Positions 7,390-15,252 of a stretch of 64,000 nucleotides of DNA are shown in pieces; the stretch's first letter is position 1; each line of letters starts with the position of its first letter. A program made the position numbers and the translations under genes. Below the pieces are notes generated by a model. It was given only the letters and a program-made list of their open reading frames with translations. It ran no database searches and was not told the origin of the DNA. Source of the DNA: an uncultured Prevotellaceae bacterium. GTDB taxonomy: Bacteria; Bacteroidota; Bacteroidia; Bacteroidales; Bacteroidaceae. Where the stretch lies: positions 124,001 through 188,000 of the forward strand of contig ONNV01000003.1 of the NCBI GenBank assembly GCA_900319225.1, given 5' to 3'.

Positions 7390-8970
7390 TTATTCCTGGG
7401 TGGCAGACTCAAGCTTGCGGCGCAGGATGAACATGATAAGTCCGGCAACTACGCACAGGCCGATGATGATGGCCCAGTTTGCCATGAGCGGAATCTTGTT
7501 CCACAAGGCTGACGGTATGCGGCTAAGATAGTTTCCGATTGCTGTTGCGGCAAACCAGCCACCCATCATAAGACCCTTGTACTTGGGGGGAGCAACCTTG
7601 CTGACAAAACTCATACCCATAGGACTGAGCAGCAGCTCGGCCACGGTCAGGGTAAAGTAGGTTCCTATAAGCCAGTTGGGGTCAAGTATGTTCTGAGACC
7701 TGTCGCCCAGGTCCATAGGTGATATCAGTCCGGCCGATGCAACAGTAATCACAGCAAAACCTACGCCGGCCACGAGCATACCAAGACCTATCTTGACGGG
7801 AGCTGACGGCTCCTTGCCTTTCTTGGCCAGGGCTCCGAACACCGATACCGATATGGGAGTAAGGGCAACCACGAAGAACGGGTTGAACTGCTGGAAGTCC
7901 GATGTTACGGCGTTGAATGAATCCGGCATCTGCAGATAGAATGCGATGGCGCCTGCCCAAAGCAGAACCGTCACTACAGCTGATATGATACGTCCCTTGC
8001 GGTTGTCACTCTGGAATATGCCGAACAGGGTGTAGATTGATACAGCAATGAGTACCAGAGACCATATGTTGAACCACATACGGTTTACGCCTGTGATGTC
8101 ATTGAGCTGAGTGTATTTATCGGCAAAGAATGTCAGGGCGGAGCCGTTCTGGTGGAATGCCATCCAGAAGAAGATTACTACGGCAAACACAAGCAGCAGT
8201 GCAACCATGCGCTGACTGGTCTGCTGGGGAGTGAGTTCCTGCTGGGGAATATCCTTAGCCTTAGCCTCCTTACTGGTGATATCCGCATGTCTGTACCAGG
8301 GGCGGCATATCAGGTAAATAAGGAATGAAATTACGTGTGCGGCACATGCGATGATAAAGCACAGACGGTAACCGCCTGCTATCGTATCCAGATACTCTGC
8401 CGAGCGTGAGCCGAACTCGACTACGGCATTGTCAATAGGAACAAAGTGGAATCCTGACTTCTCAATGAACGGCATGTACATAGCCTTGGCCATGGCCGGT
8501 GCAAACATGGCACCGATGTTGATTGCCATATAAAACAGGCTGAATGCCGAGTCTCGCTTATCGGCCAGCTTGGGGTCATCATAAAGATTTCCCACCAGCA
8601 CCTGCAGGTTACCCTTGAACAGGCCTGTACCGATGGCAATGAGTGCCAGACTCAGGAACATGGCCCACTTGTCGACCTGATCGGTAGCCATAGGGATTGA
8701 CAATGCGATATAACCCAGGATCATGACTATGGATCCTATTGATACGCACTTGCCGTAACCTATCTTGTCGGCTATCATACCGCCAAACAGAGGCATAAAA
8801 TAGAGACCTGCCAGGAAAATGGCATATACCTGTCCGGATTCATTCTCATCCCAGCCGAACTTGGCCCTCATGTAGAGGGTGAAAATGGCCAGCATCGTGT
8901 AGTATCCGAATCTCTCACCTGCATTGGAAAGTGCCAATGCAAACAGACCTTTTGGTTGTCCTTTAAACAT
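7390..8970 (-). CDS. POT/PTR-family peptide:proton symporter
   Basis: Proton-coupled uptake of di- and tripeptides across the inner membrane. The N-terminus holds the POT signature NAGERFGYYTM, where the ERF motif takes part in proton coupling, followed by LYFMPLFGGMIADKIGYGKCV. Length is 526 residues with 12 to 14 hydrophobic segments. The C-terminal half has the long variant loop typical of Bacteroidota members (LGDRSQNILDPNWLIG). It has a likely promoter at 9012-9043 and is followed by the exonuclease gene. Confidence 0.92.
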   Translation of the reverse strand: MFKGQPKGLFALALSNAGERFGYYTMLAIFTLYMRAKFGWDENESGQVYAIFLAGLYFMPLFGGMIADKIGYGKCVSIGSIVMILGYIALSIPMATDQVDKWAMFLSLALIAIGTGLFKGNLQVLVGNLYDDPKLADKRDSAFSLFYMAINIGAMFAPAMAKAMYMPFIEKSGFHFVPIDNAVVEFGSRSAEYLDTIAGGYRLCFIIACAAHVISFLIYLICRPWYRHADITSKEAKAKDIPQQELTPQQTSQRMVALLLVFAVVIFFWMAFHQNGSALTFFADKYTQLNDITGVNRMWFNIWSLVLIAVSIYTLFGIFQSDNRKGRIISAVVTVLLWAGAIAFYLQMPDSFNAVTSDFQQFNPFFVVALTPISVSVFGALAKKGKEPSAPVKIGLGMLVAGVGFAVITVASAGLISPMDLGDRSQNILDPNWLIGTYFTLTVAELLLSPMGMSFVSKVAPPKYKGLMMGGWFAATAIGNYLSRIPSALWNKIPLMANWAIIIGLCVVAGLIMFILRRKLESATQE

Positions 8971-9011
8971 AAGTTCCTTTATATTTTGTACATTATTTCT
9001 TCAACGGAGCG

Positions 9012-9043
9012 CTAATATAGCACATCCCGCAATACTGAGCAAA
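9012..9043 (-). promoter_or_regulatory. Probable promoter of the peptide transporter
   Basis: On the minus strand, TTTG (9040-9043) is followed after 20 nt by TATATTAG (9012-9019), one base off TAnnTTTG. The leader would be about 40 nt. Confidence 0.45.
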
Positions 9044-9074
9044 CGGTTTGACAAATAATAGAAAACTACCAAGG

Positions 9075-9105
9075 TTTGATTTTGTACTGATTTATTTTAT
9101 CTTTG
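9075..9105 (+). promoter_or_regulatory. Promoter of the beta-propeller lipoprotein pair
   Basis: TTTG (9075-9078), 19 nt spacer, TATCTTTG (9098-9105): an exact fit to the Bacteroidota consensus. The ATG is at 9143. Confidence 0.75.
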
Positions 9106-9142
9106 TCTCCAACTTAGTTATTACCTGATTATTTCCAATAAG

Positions 9143-10303
9143 ATGAAATTAAACGACATTTTAAAGACAGTTGCCCTGTGCGGTCTTGTCTGCTTTTTTG
9201 TTACAGGATGCTCAAACAGCTCCAAATCAAGTGAGAACGGCTTTAAGGAACTCCATCCCAACGCCGATGGGATCACATTTGATGATTTCCGGGTTGTTGA
9301 GCTGTCCAAGGATATCCCGTTGAGCTCTATCAGTAAAATCACCTTAGAGGATGACCTTATATTCTTCTGTTCCGATGACCGTCTGTACTCATTCAATATG
9401 GACGGATCCTTTAATAAAGTATACGGAATGCAGGGACGTGCCGGAAACGAGTATATCAACCTGTCGGCCTATTATGTCGATAAAGAGGCCAGGCAGGTCT
9501 GCATCATAGACGGCTCACTGGGTAAACTGCTCTATTTTGATTATGACGGGGAGTTTATCAGAAAACAGGATCTTGAGGCGTTGAATTCAAGATTGAATTT
9601 CCTGTATGATGTACGCCTGCTCCCCGACGGCAGGCTGTTTGTACACAACCGTATCCTTAATGACAGCGGTCTGCTGTTTGCCATCGTTGACCTTAAGGAC
9701 GGAAGCGTAACTGACTTCAAATCCGTACCGTTCTCAACCGCCAATACCGCAGAGTTCTGCGGAGAGCACATGTGCAACCTCTTTGACGGACACCTGTACT
9801 ACATCATACCCTTTGACCCCAACATCTATGTCCTTAACGGCAATGAGGGAACCGTATTGAGAGAGATTCCCGGAGTGGAGAACGTGCCCACGCAGAAGGA
9901 ACTTGAAAGCATAACTGACTACAACTTCTTTACAGAGTACAATATGTACAATGAAGGCAAGTTCGCAGGATTCAGCGGTGTATATGAGACTGACTCGCTC
10001 ATATTCATGAACGTGATGGCGCAGATGAACTATTACATCATTGACAAGAACTCCGGCGTAGAGAAACGTTATGAGTATTCATTGGACGATGAGGTAAGCA
10101 AGCTGCCCATCAAAAGCATAAAAGCCACATATAAGGACTGGCTCATTGGTGTAGTTGACCCAATGAATCTTATCCAGATGTGTGAGGATATGCCCCGGAA
10201 TCCATCGGACCCCTATCTAAAGAAACTGGTTGAAACAGCCGGCAAGACCACGATAGAGTCCAATCCCGTACTCCTGTTCTACAAGATCAAGTCAATCCGA
10301 TAA
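9143..10303 (+). CDS. 6-bladed beta-propeller lipoprotein
   Basis: A 386-residue exported lipoprotein. The signal peptide ends in the lipobox-like FVTGC, so Cys23 should be lipidated. The rest shows the spaced DGSF, DYDGEF, LPDGRLFVHN and VDLKDGSV turns of Bacteroidota 6-bladed (TolB-like) beta-propellers. Such proteins are abundant surface or periplasmic lipoproteins in this order, and their ligands are mostly unknown. It begins a two-gene unit with the related gene at 10309, 5 nt after its stop codon. Confidence 0.75.
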   Translation: MKLNDILKTVALCGLVCFFVTGCSNSSKSSENGFKELHPNADGITFDDFRVVELSKDIPLSSISKITLEDDLIFFCSDDRLYSFNMDGSFNKVYGMQGRAGNEYINLSAYYVDKEARQVCIIDGSLGKLLYFDYDGEFIRKQDLEALNSRLNFLYDVRLLPDGRLFVHNRILNDSGLLFAIVDLKDGSVTDFKSVPFSTANTAEFCGEHMCNLFDGHLYYIIPFDPNIYVLNGNEGTVLREIPGVENVPTQKELESITDYNFFTEYNMYNEGKFAGFSGVYETDSLIFMNVMAQMNYYIIDKNSGVEKRYEYSLDDEVSKLPIKSIKATYKDWLIGVVDPMNLIQMCEDMPRNPSDPYLKKLVETAGKTTIESNPVLLFYKIKSIR

Positions 10304-10308
10304 TCGAT

Positions 10309-11424
10309 ATGAAACACCTACCTCTCTCCTTTGTATTTGCCGCCATGCAGATCCTGCTCTTTTCATGTAAGCAGGAGACTGCAATTGAGGTCCGTGAGAC
10401 CGACTTCCTTAATAAAGCGGAGGTCACGGTGCATGGTGTTCCTGTCAGTGCCCAGCTGCCATTCGAGATACATGGAATGGTACACATAGACTCACTTAAC
10501 ATCGTGGTGGCCGAAGGTCCCGGCGGATATGTATTTGTCTATTCTGACAGCTGGCAGCTGCTTGATGTATTCTCCGGCCAGGGACGGGCCCGCTACGAGT
10601 TCCTGCAAAGTCCCAGCATGAACCGTAGTCAGGTATTCAAAGGTGCCGACGGTCACATACTCCTGCCTCTCTCTGACCCGAGAGCCCGGCTTATCAAATT
10701 GATGGATATTACCGAATCACTGGCTAACCATAGAACCATCATTGCCGATGTCCGCGACTTTAATTTTGGAGATGAAGTCAAGGTTTATGACAACGACAGG
10801 AAATCTGAGATCCATCTGAGGACCAGTTTCAGTTTCCTGTACCTTGACAATAACATCCACCACACTCTGGAGATTACCAATGCCGATTTTTATGAGATAC
10901 TCAATAACCCAATAGAATACCGCATAAGGCATGATTTTACATTCATTAGAAAGCCGGAGATACTTTCCGGTATGGAGAAGGTTGTGGGTCGTGAATATAA
11001 GGACAATTACACCAGGATTGCACACCGCCATCCCAAACGTAATCTAATCATTGAAACTTATTATCACTTAAACTACATCGCATTCCTTGACCTTGACAAT
11101 AACCGCAGTTTTTTAATCCATCAGGCCGGTTCCCCCACCTTTAAGGATGAAGCAGACCTTGAGAAGTTCTGTTTTTCATATACAATTGCCACAGACTCTT
11201 TTTTTATGACGTTCTATCGCGGCGCCAATACTACTTCAGAAACAATTTCCCCGGAACTGATGTTCTTTGACTGGGACGGCAATTTCATAAAGTCCGTAAA
11301 ACTGGACATGCTTACCCATTTCAATATTTTTGATCCCAAGACCAAAACCGTCTACGGAATCAGACCCCTGGATGAAGAAGAACAACTGATAAGCTTCGAC
11401 CTCTCCCCAATAATAGACTGGTAA
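10309..11424 (+). CDS. Second 6-bladed beta-propeller lipoprotein
   Basis: A 371-residue protein related in layout to its upstream neighbour. The signal peptide ends LLFSC, with the Cys of FSCKQ as the lipidation site. Propeller-type turns are visible (SWQLLDVFSGQGRARYEF, FDWDGNFIKSVKL). The GQGRARYEF segment matches the MQGRAGNEY segment of the neighbour, which supports a shared fold and an old duplication. The function is unknown. It is probably translated from the same mRNA, since the start follows the upstream stop by 5 nt. Confidence 0.7.
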   Translation: MKHLPLSFVFAAMQILLFSCKQETAIEVRETDFLNKAEVTVHGVPVSAQLPFEIHGMVHIDSLNIVVAEGPGGYVFVYSDSWQLLDVFSGQGRARYEFLQSPSMNRSQVFKGADGHILLPLSDPRARLIKLMDITESLANHRTIIADVRDFNFGDEVKVYDNDRKSEIHLRTSFSFLYLDNNIHHTLEITNADFYEILNNPIEYRIRHDFTFIRKPEILSGMEKVVGREYKDNYTRIAHRHPKRNLIIETYYHLNYIAFLDLDNNRSFLIHQAGSPTFKDEADLEKFCFSYTIATDSFFMTFYRGANTTSETISPELMFFDWDGNFIKSVKLDMLTHFNIFDPKTKTVYGIRPLDEEEQLISFDLSPIIDW

Positions 11425-11607
11425 AAAACGCAGATATTAACGCAGGTGCATTACGCAGGTGCAATAGTATCGGAGCGAGCGAATGCCTGGAGCGAGACCG
11501 CGGACCCGGAGGGCCGCCAGAGTGACCGAAGGGAACGGATTTGCGTAGCAAATTAAAAAAAGGACGAAGGGCGGTTTACCGCCCTGGTTCGAATCCGCAA
11601 CGTCCAC
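11425..11607. other. Intergenic stretch with short hairpins and an inverted tRNA 3' fragment
   Basis: No gene is seen. It holds a small direct repeat (ACGCAGGTGCA twice near 11440-11463), then a GC-rich stretch with hairpin-forming pieces (GCGG-a-CCC / GGG-c-CCGC near 11500, GATTTGC / GCAAATT near 11540, AGGGCGG / CCGCCCT near 11567-11584). At 11586-11607 it ends in a plus-strand copy of a T-arm and acceptor that mirrors the 3' part of the tRNA-Val gene. Confidence 0.6.
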
Positions 11608-11643
11608 AAAAAAAGAGGTCCGCGAATGCGAACCTCTTTTTTT
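11608..11643 (-). terminator. tRNA-Val terminator (T-tracts on both strands)
   Basis: Seven A, GAGGT, a short loop region, ACCTC and seven T form a nearly symmetric hairpin directly downstream of the tRNA-Val gene. It can act in both directions. Its centre (11625.5) is also the centre of the larger tRNA quasi-palindrome. Confidence 0.85.
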
Positions 11644-11644
11644 G

Positions 11645-11719
11645 TGGGCGTTGACGGATTCGAACCGCCGACCCTCTGCTTGTAAGGCAGATGCTCTGAA
11701 CCAGCTGAGCTAAACGCCC
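11645..11719 (-). tRNA. tRNA-Val (anticodon TAC)
   Basis: The minus strand from 11719 gives a full cloverleaf. The acceptor is GGGCGTT / AACGCCC with discriminator A. The D-arm holds AGCTCAGCTGGTT, and the anticodon stem-loop is TCTGC-CTTACAA-GCAGA with TAC at 34-36, which reads GTA. The T-loop is GGTTCGAATCC. The CCA end is not encoded (CAA follows). Promoter upstream at 11741-11770, terminator immediately downstream. Confidence 0.95.
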
Positions 11720-11740
11720 GTGCTTTCTTGTAAAGCGGTG

Positions 11741-11770
11741 CAAAGATAAGCACTTTTCTTGACGAACAAA
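11741..11770 (-). promoter_or_regulatory. tRNA-Val promoter
   Basis: On the minus strand TTTG (11767-11770), 18 nt spacer, TATCTTTG (11741-11748), followed by GCACCGCTTT. The same downstream sequence follows the tRNA-Gln promoter. Confidence 0.7.
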
Positions 11771-11822
11771 AACTTTTGGAGGTTTTTTTGCGTGTTTTTC
11801 AAAAAATATGCCCGTTTTGTGG

Positions 11823-11830
11823 TATCTTCG
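11823..11830 (+). promoter_or_regulatory. Possible trpS promoter (-7 box)
   Basis: TATCTTCG is one base off TAnnTTTG, 25 nt before the trpS ATG. No clear -33 element was found. Confidence 0.4.
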
Positions 11831-11855
11831 CGGTGCAAAACACTAATATAATAAA

Positions 11856-12848
11856 ATGGAAACAGTTCTCAGCGGCATTCGCCCCACAGGAAATCTTCAC
11901 CTTGGTAACTATTACGGTGCAGTGACAAGCTTCATCAAGCTTCAGGATTTGTACAGATGCTTCTTCTTTATTGCAGACTGGCACTCCCTGACCACACACC
12001 CCACCCCTGAGAACATCCAGAACAGTGCCCGCACAATCCTGGCCGAGTACCTGGCATGCGGACTGGATCCTGAGAAGTCAACCATCTACGTTCAGAGTGA
12101 CGTACCTGAGGTTGTTGAGCTCTACCTTTATCTTAACATGAACGCATATCTGGGAGAGCTGGAGCGTGTAACATCATTCAAGGAGAAAGCCCGCAAGCAG
12201 CCTGACAACGTGAATGCAGGTCTGCTCACATACCCCACCCTTATGGCATCGGACATCATTATCCATAAGGCCAACAAGGTGCCCGTCGGTAAGGACCAGG
12301 AGCAGAACATGGAGATGGCACGTAAGTTTGCACGCCGATTCAACCAGATGTACGGTGTTGAGTTCTTCCCCGAGCCCGCATCATTCTCACTGGCCAAGGA
12401 GGGTGGCATAAAGATCCCCGGACTGGACGGATCGGGCAAGATGGGTAAGAGCGAGGGCAACTGCATCTACCTGTGTGACGAGCCCTCAGTTATCCGCAAG
12501 AAGGTGATGAAGGCAGTGACCGATGCAGGCCCACAGGCTATGAACAGCGAGAAGCCTGAGGTTATCCAGAACCTCTTTACTCTGCTTGAGGTGGTATCAT
12601 CAAAGGATACATACAACTATTTCAACGATAAGTGGAATGACTGCACTCTGCGTTACGGAGACCTTAAGAAGCAGCTGGCCGAGGATATCGTGGCTGCTAC
12701 GGATCCTATCCGCGAGCGCATCAAGGAGTTCCAGAGCAACACACAGTTGCTGGACAGCATTGCTCGGGCTGGTGCTGAGAAGGCTCGGGAGAGCGCTTCA
12801 AAAACCCTTAGGGAGGTTAGGCAGATTATTGGATTTAGGGTGTACTAA
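11856..12848 (+). CDS. trpS: Tryptophan-tRNA ligase
   Basis: Class Ic aminoacyl-tRNA synthetase that charges tRNA-Trp. The HIGH motif is HLGN at residues 15-18 within GIRPTGNLHLGNYYGA, and the KMSKS loop is KMGKS at 195-199. The 330-residue length is normal for bacterial TrpRS. The Rossmann-fold segments FFIADWHSLTTHP and MASDIIIHKANKVPVGKDQ (tryptophan and ATP site) are present. The gene stands alone, convergent with mutL, and the structured intergenic element lies between the two stop codons. Confidence 0.97.
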   Translation: METVLSGIRPTGNLHLGNYYGAVTSFIKLQDLYRCFFFIADWHSLTTHPTPENIQNSARTILAEYLACGLDPEKSTIYVQSDVPEVVELYLYLNMNAYLGELERVTSFKEKARKQPDNVNAGLLTYPTLMASDIIIHKANKVPVGKDQEQNMEMARKFARRFNQMYGVEFFPEPASFSLAKEGGIKIPGLDGSGKMGKSEGNCIYLCDEPSVIRKKVMKAVTDAGPQAMNSEKPEVIQNLFTLLEVVSSKDTYNYFNDKWNDCTLRYGDLKKQLAEDIVAATDPIRERIKEFQSNTQLLDSIARAGAEKARESASKTLREVRQIIGFRVY

Positions 12849-12864
12849 GCCATGCGGCGGGAAC

Positions 12865-13135
12865 AGCTCGCGCCTTTGGCGCTCGGTTGTTTTTGACTTT
12901 TTGGGCCCGTAGGGCCTCAAAAGTCGCTAGCTGGAAACCTATCTGCGTATTAGAAACAACCTTTTTTTAGTTTGGGGCGGCGACGCCCCAAACCCGTTCC
13001 GCGGGACATGGTCCCGCTCCACTCTGCCGGCCTTCCAGGCCGGGTAAAACTAAGACCTCGCTAGCTTTGCTCGCGAGGCCTTAGTTTTACTGGGTGCAGC
13101 TGGAAACCTTGTTGGTGTGTGCAGCTGGAAACCTA
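12865..13135. repeat. Structured intergenic repeat element, copy A
   Basis: Fills the space between the convergent trpS and mutL genes. In order it holds a GCGCCTTTGGCGC hairpin; GACTTTT...AAAAGTC with an inner GGCCC/GGGCC; the unit GCTGGAAACCTATCTGCG; GTTTGGGGC / GCCCCAAAC; GCGGGAC / GTCCCGC; CCGGCC / GGCCGG; and a long GTAAAACTAAG...CTTAGTTTTAC stem. It ends with two copies of GCAGCTGGAAACC (13096-13108, 13121-13133). The last copy runs into the mutL stop codon. A second copy with the same order of hairpins lies at 51,928-52,276. No open reading frame in it looks real. Confidence 0.85.
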
Positions 13136-14944
13136 GTCAAACCATTTAGATATTTCCTGGACCGGTTTTACCACGTAGGTGGTTTTGGCATCGGGGGTGC
13201 GGGATGGCATGGGGCTGGATTTGAGGGAGCGGACCAGCTCTCGCATTTCATCCTCGGTGAGATGACGGCCGGACGGGATGGCAGCCTTGCGTGCCATTGC
13301 CAGCGCCATTGACTCCAGCTGACGGCTCTGCTCCTGGGTGGGGTTGATACGCAGGTCAGCTATCATATCGGTGATGAGACGCTCATAATCCTGTCCCTCC
13401 ATACCTGACGGAACGCCCTGAACGGCAACTGCGCCACGCCCCATATCCGACAGGTCAAAACCCAGCTCGGCAAAGCGTGGCTTGAGTTCGGAGAATATGG
13501 CGGCATCGGCAGCTGAGAGCTGGAACATCTCAGGAAACAGAAGTCCCTGCGACGGTGCGTTATGGGCCTGGGCATCGGCCATGAAACGGTCATAAAGCAC
13601 ACGTATATGGGCTCGGTGCTGATCTATGATCATAAGTCCCTCGTCAGATGGAACCAGTATATAGCGGTCTGCAAACTGGTATGGATGCAGGGGCTGCTCC
13701 TCGGGCTGAACCAGAGGCTGCGGCGCGGGACGGAAATCTATGGGGCTCTCATTGACCTTACGCTCTATCACATCGCCGTAAAGCTTGCTCCAGTTATCGG
13801 TATTGCTGCGGTTGACATGACAGTCACTGCGGCCACCGGCAAACGGGTTGAATGAGGTGTTTATCTCAACCTTGGGCTGGACCACGGGACGTGAGGGATC
13901 ATAGATGGGGATATCGGGCATATCGGTCGTATTGAAATCTATGGTGGGCATCTCCTCAAAACGGCCCACGGTCTCCTTTACGGCAGCCATTATTATCTTC
14001 CAGATAACCTGCTCGTCCTGGAACTTGATCTCTGTCTTGGTGGGGTGTATATTCACGTCAATAGTATCGGCCGGAACCTCCAGGAAGAGGAAATATGACG
14101 GCTGGTCACCCTCCGGCACAAGACCCTCATATGCGCTCAGCACAGCCTTATGGAAATAGGGATGGCGCATGTAACGGCCGTTCACAAAGAAGAACTGCTT
14201 GGTGCCCTTACCCTTCACGTTATCCAGGTTGGAGCAGAATCCGCTCACCTTCACCACCGATGTCTCAACATCCACCGGCAGCAGCGCCTCATTTATCTTG
14301 CGGCCAAAAAGGTTTACTATCCTCTGTTTTACGGCCGATACGGGCAGAGACAGCACCTGCTCATTCTGATGGGTGAGCTCAATTGCCACCTCAGGGTGAG
14401 CCAGAGCCACACGCTCTATCTCATTTACTATATGTCCGAACTCAGTCTGGTTGCTTTTTAGGAACTTGCGGCGTGCCGGCACGTTATAGAACAGGTTGCG
14501 CACGGTGAATGTACTGCCTACAGGGCATACGCAGGGCTCGTCATGCTCTATCTCGGAGGCCTTGATTATGATCTCCGTTCCGGTATCGCTGTCAGCGGTG
14601 CGGGTACGCAGCTGGACCTCGGCTACCGCAGCGATTGACGGCAGGGCCTCACCGCGGAATCCGAATGTGGTGAGCGTATAGAGGTCATCACTCTCACGTA
14701 TCTTGGATGTGGCATGACGCTCAAATGCCGTACGTGCATCCTGCGCCTCCATACCGCAGCCGTTGTCCGTAACCTGGATCATGGTACGGCCGGCATCGGT
14801 AAGGATCACCTTGATACTGTCAGCACCGGCATCAACGGCGTTCTCAACCAACTCCTTTACCACCGATGCGGGGCGGTTTACCACCTCACCGGCTGCAATC
14901 TGGCTGGCCACCTGCTGTGAAAGAACCTTGACCTTACCCTCCAT
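13133..14944 (-). CDS. mutL: DNA mismatch repair protein MutL
   Basis: GHKL ATPase that couples MutS mismatch recognition to strand removal. The N-terminal ATPase motifs are clear: ELVENAVDAGADS with Glu31 and Asn35, DNGCGM, and GFRGEALPSIAAV. The C-terminal dimerisation domain is present (AMARKAAIPSGRHLTEDEM). Where endonuclease-type MutL proteins have DQHA-xx-E-xxxx-E, this one reads DQHRAHIRVLYD, so the usual glutamates are absent and nicking activity is doubtful. Length 603 residues. It ends a long minus-strand gene block, and its TAG stop overlaps the last base of the structured repeat. Confidence 0.95.
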   Translation of the reverse strand: MEGKVKVLSQQVASQIAAGEVVNRPASVVKELVENAVDAGADSIKVILTDAGRTMIQVTDNGCGMEAQDARTAFERHATSKIRESDDLYTLTTFGFRGEALPSIAAVAEVQLRTRTADSDTGTEIIIKASEIEHDEPCVCPVGSTFTVRNLFYNVPARRKFLKSNQTEFGHIVNEIERVALAHPEVAIELTHQNEQVLSLPVSAVKQRIVNLFGRKINEALLPVDVETSVVKVSGFCSNLDNVKGKGTKQFFFVNGRYMRHPYFHKAVLSAYEGLVPEGDQPSYFLFLEVPADTIDVNIHPTKTEIKFQDEQVIWKIIMAAVKETVGRFEEMPTIDFNTTDMPDIPIYDPSRPVVQPKVEINTSFNPFAGGRSDCHVNRSNTDNWSKLYGDVIERKVNESPIDFRPAPQPLVQPEEQPLHPYQFADRYILVPSDEGLMIIDQHRAHIRVLYDRFMADAQAHNAPSQGLLFPEMFQLSAADAAIFSELKPRFAELGFDLSDMGRGAVAVQGVPSGMEGQDYERLITDMIADLRINPTQEQSRQLESMALAMARKAAIPSGRHLTEDEMRELVRSLKSSPMPSRTPDAKTTYVVKPVQEISKWFD

Positions 14945-14947
14945 AAA

Positions 14948-15250
14948 TCAGTTCATGAAGAAAATATCGCCTGTCCAGAGCCAGTATAACAGGAATGCCA
15001 GGCCTATGATAAGTACGATAGCCATCTGAACGGATATCCTGGGGCCTCCGTTCTCCTTACGGCGTTTAAGGTGGGTGGTACCCTCCACAAACTTGCCGCG
15101 TATGTTCTCCGGGTTGAAAGTCTCATCGGACAGCATACCCAGTTCACGCTTGGCCTTTTCCTCTATCTTGGCCAGTTTCTCCTTGCGCTCGTCATAGTAG
15201 ATATACTTATGCTCAAAGCGGCGCGGTTCCCTGATATTGAACATTCCCAT
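14948..15250 (-). CDS. Small membrane protein, function unknown
   Basis: A 100-residue protein with a charged N-terminal two-thirds (RRFEHKYIYYDERKEKLAKIEEKAKREL, likely helical) and one C-terminal membrane segment (about residues 74-92, VQMAIVLIIGLAFLLYWLW). Similar small proteins occur next to mutL in other Bacteroidales. The topology suggests a cytoplasmic domain anchored at the C-terminus. It lies 3 nt upstream of mutL and 2 nt downstream of the OstA-like gene, so it is tightly inside the operon. Confidence 0.7.
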   Translation of the reverse strand: MGMFNIREPRRFEHKYIYYDERKEKLAKIEEKAKRELGMLSDETFNPENIRGKFVEGTTHLKRRKENGGPRISVQMAIVLIIGLAFLLYWLWTGDIFFMN

Positions 15251-15252
15251 AG

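Noticed and set aside
11562-11607. A small plus-strand tRNA next to tRNA-Val
   Set aside because: It has a T-arm and a partial acceptor pairing (GGACG/CGTCC) but no D-arm or anticodon arm; only a 7-bp hairpin sits between. It is treated as an inverted copy or remnant.
12865-13135. Integron attC-type site
   Set aside because: It has several separate hairpins and lacks the paired short core sites of attC; no integron integrase is seen.
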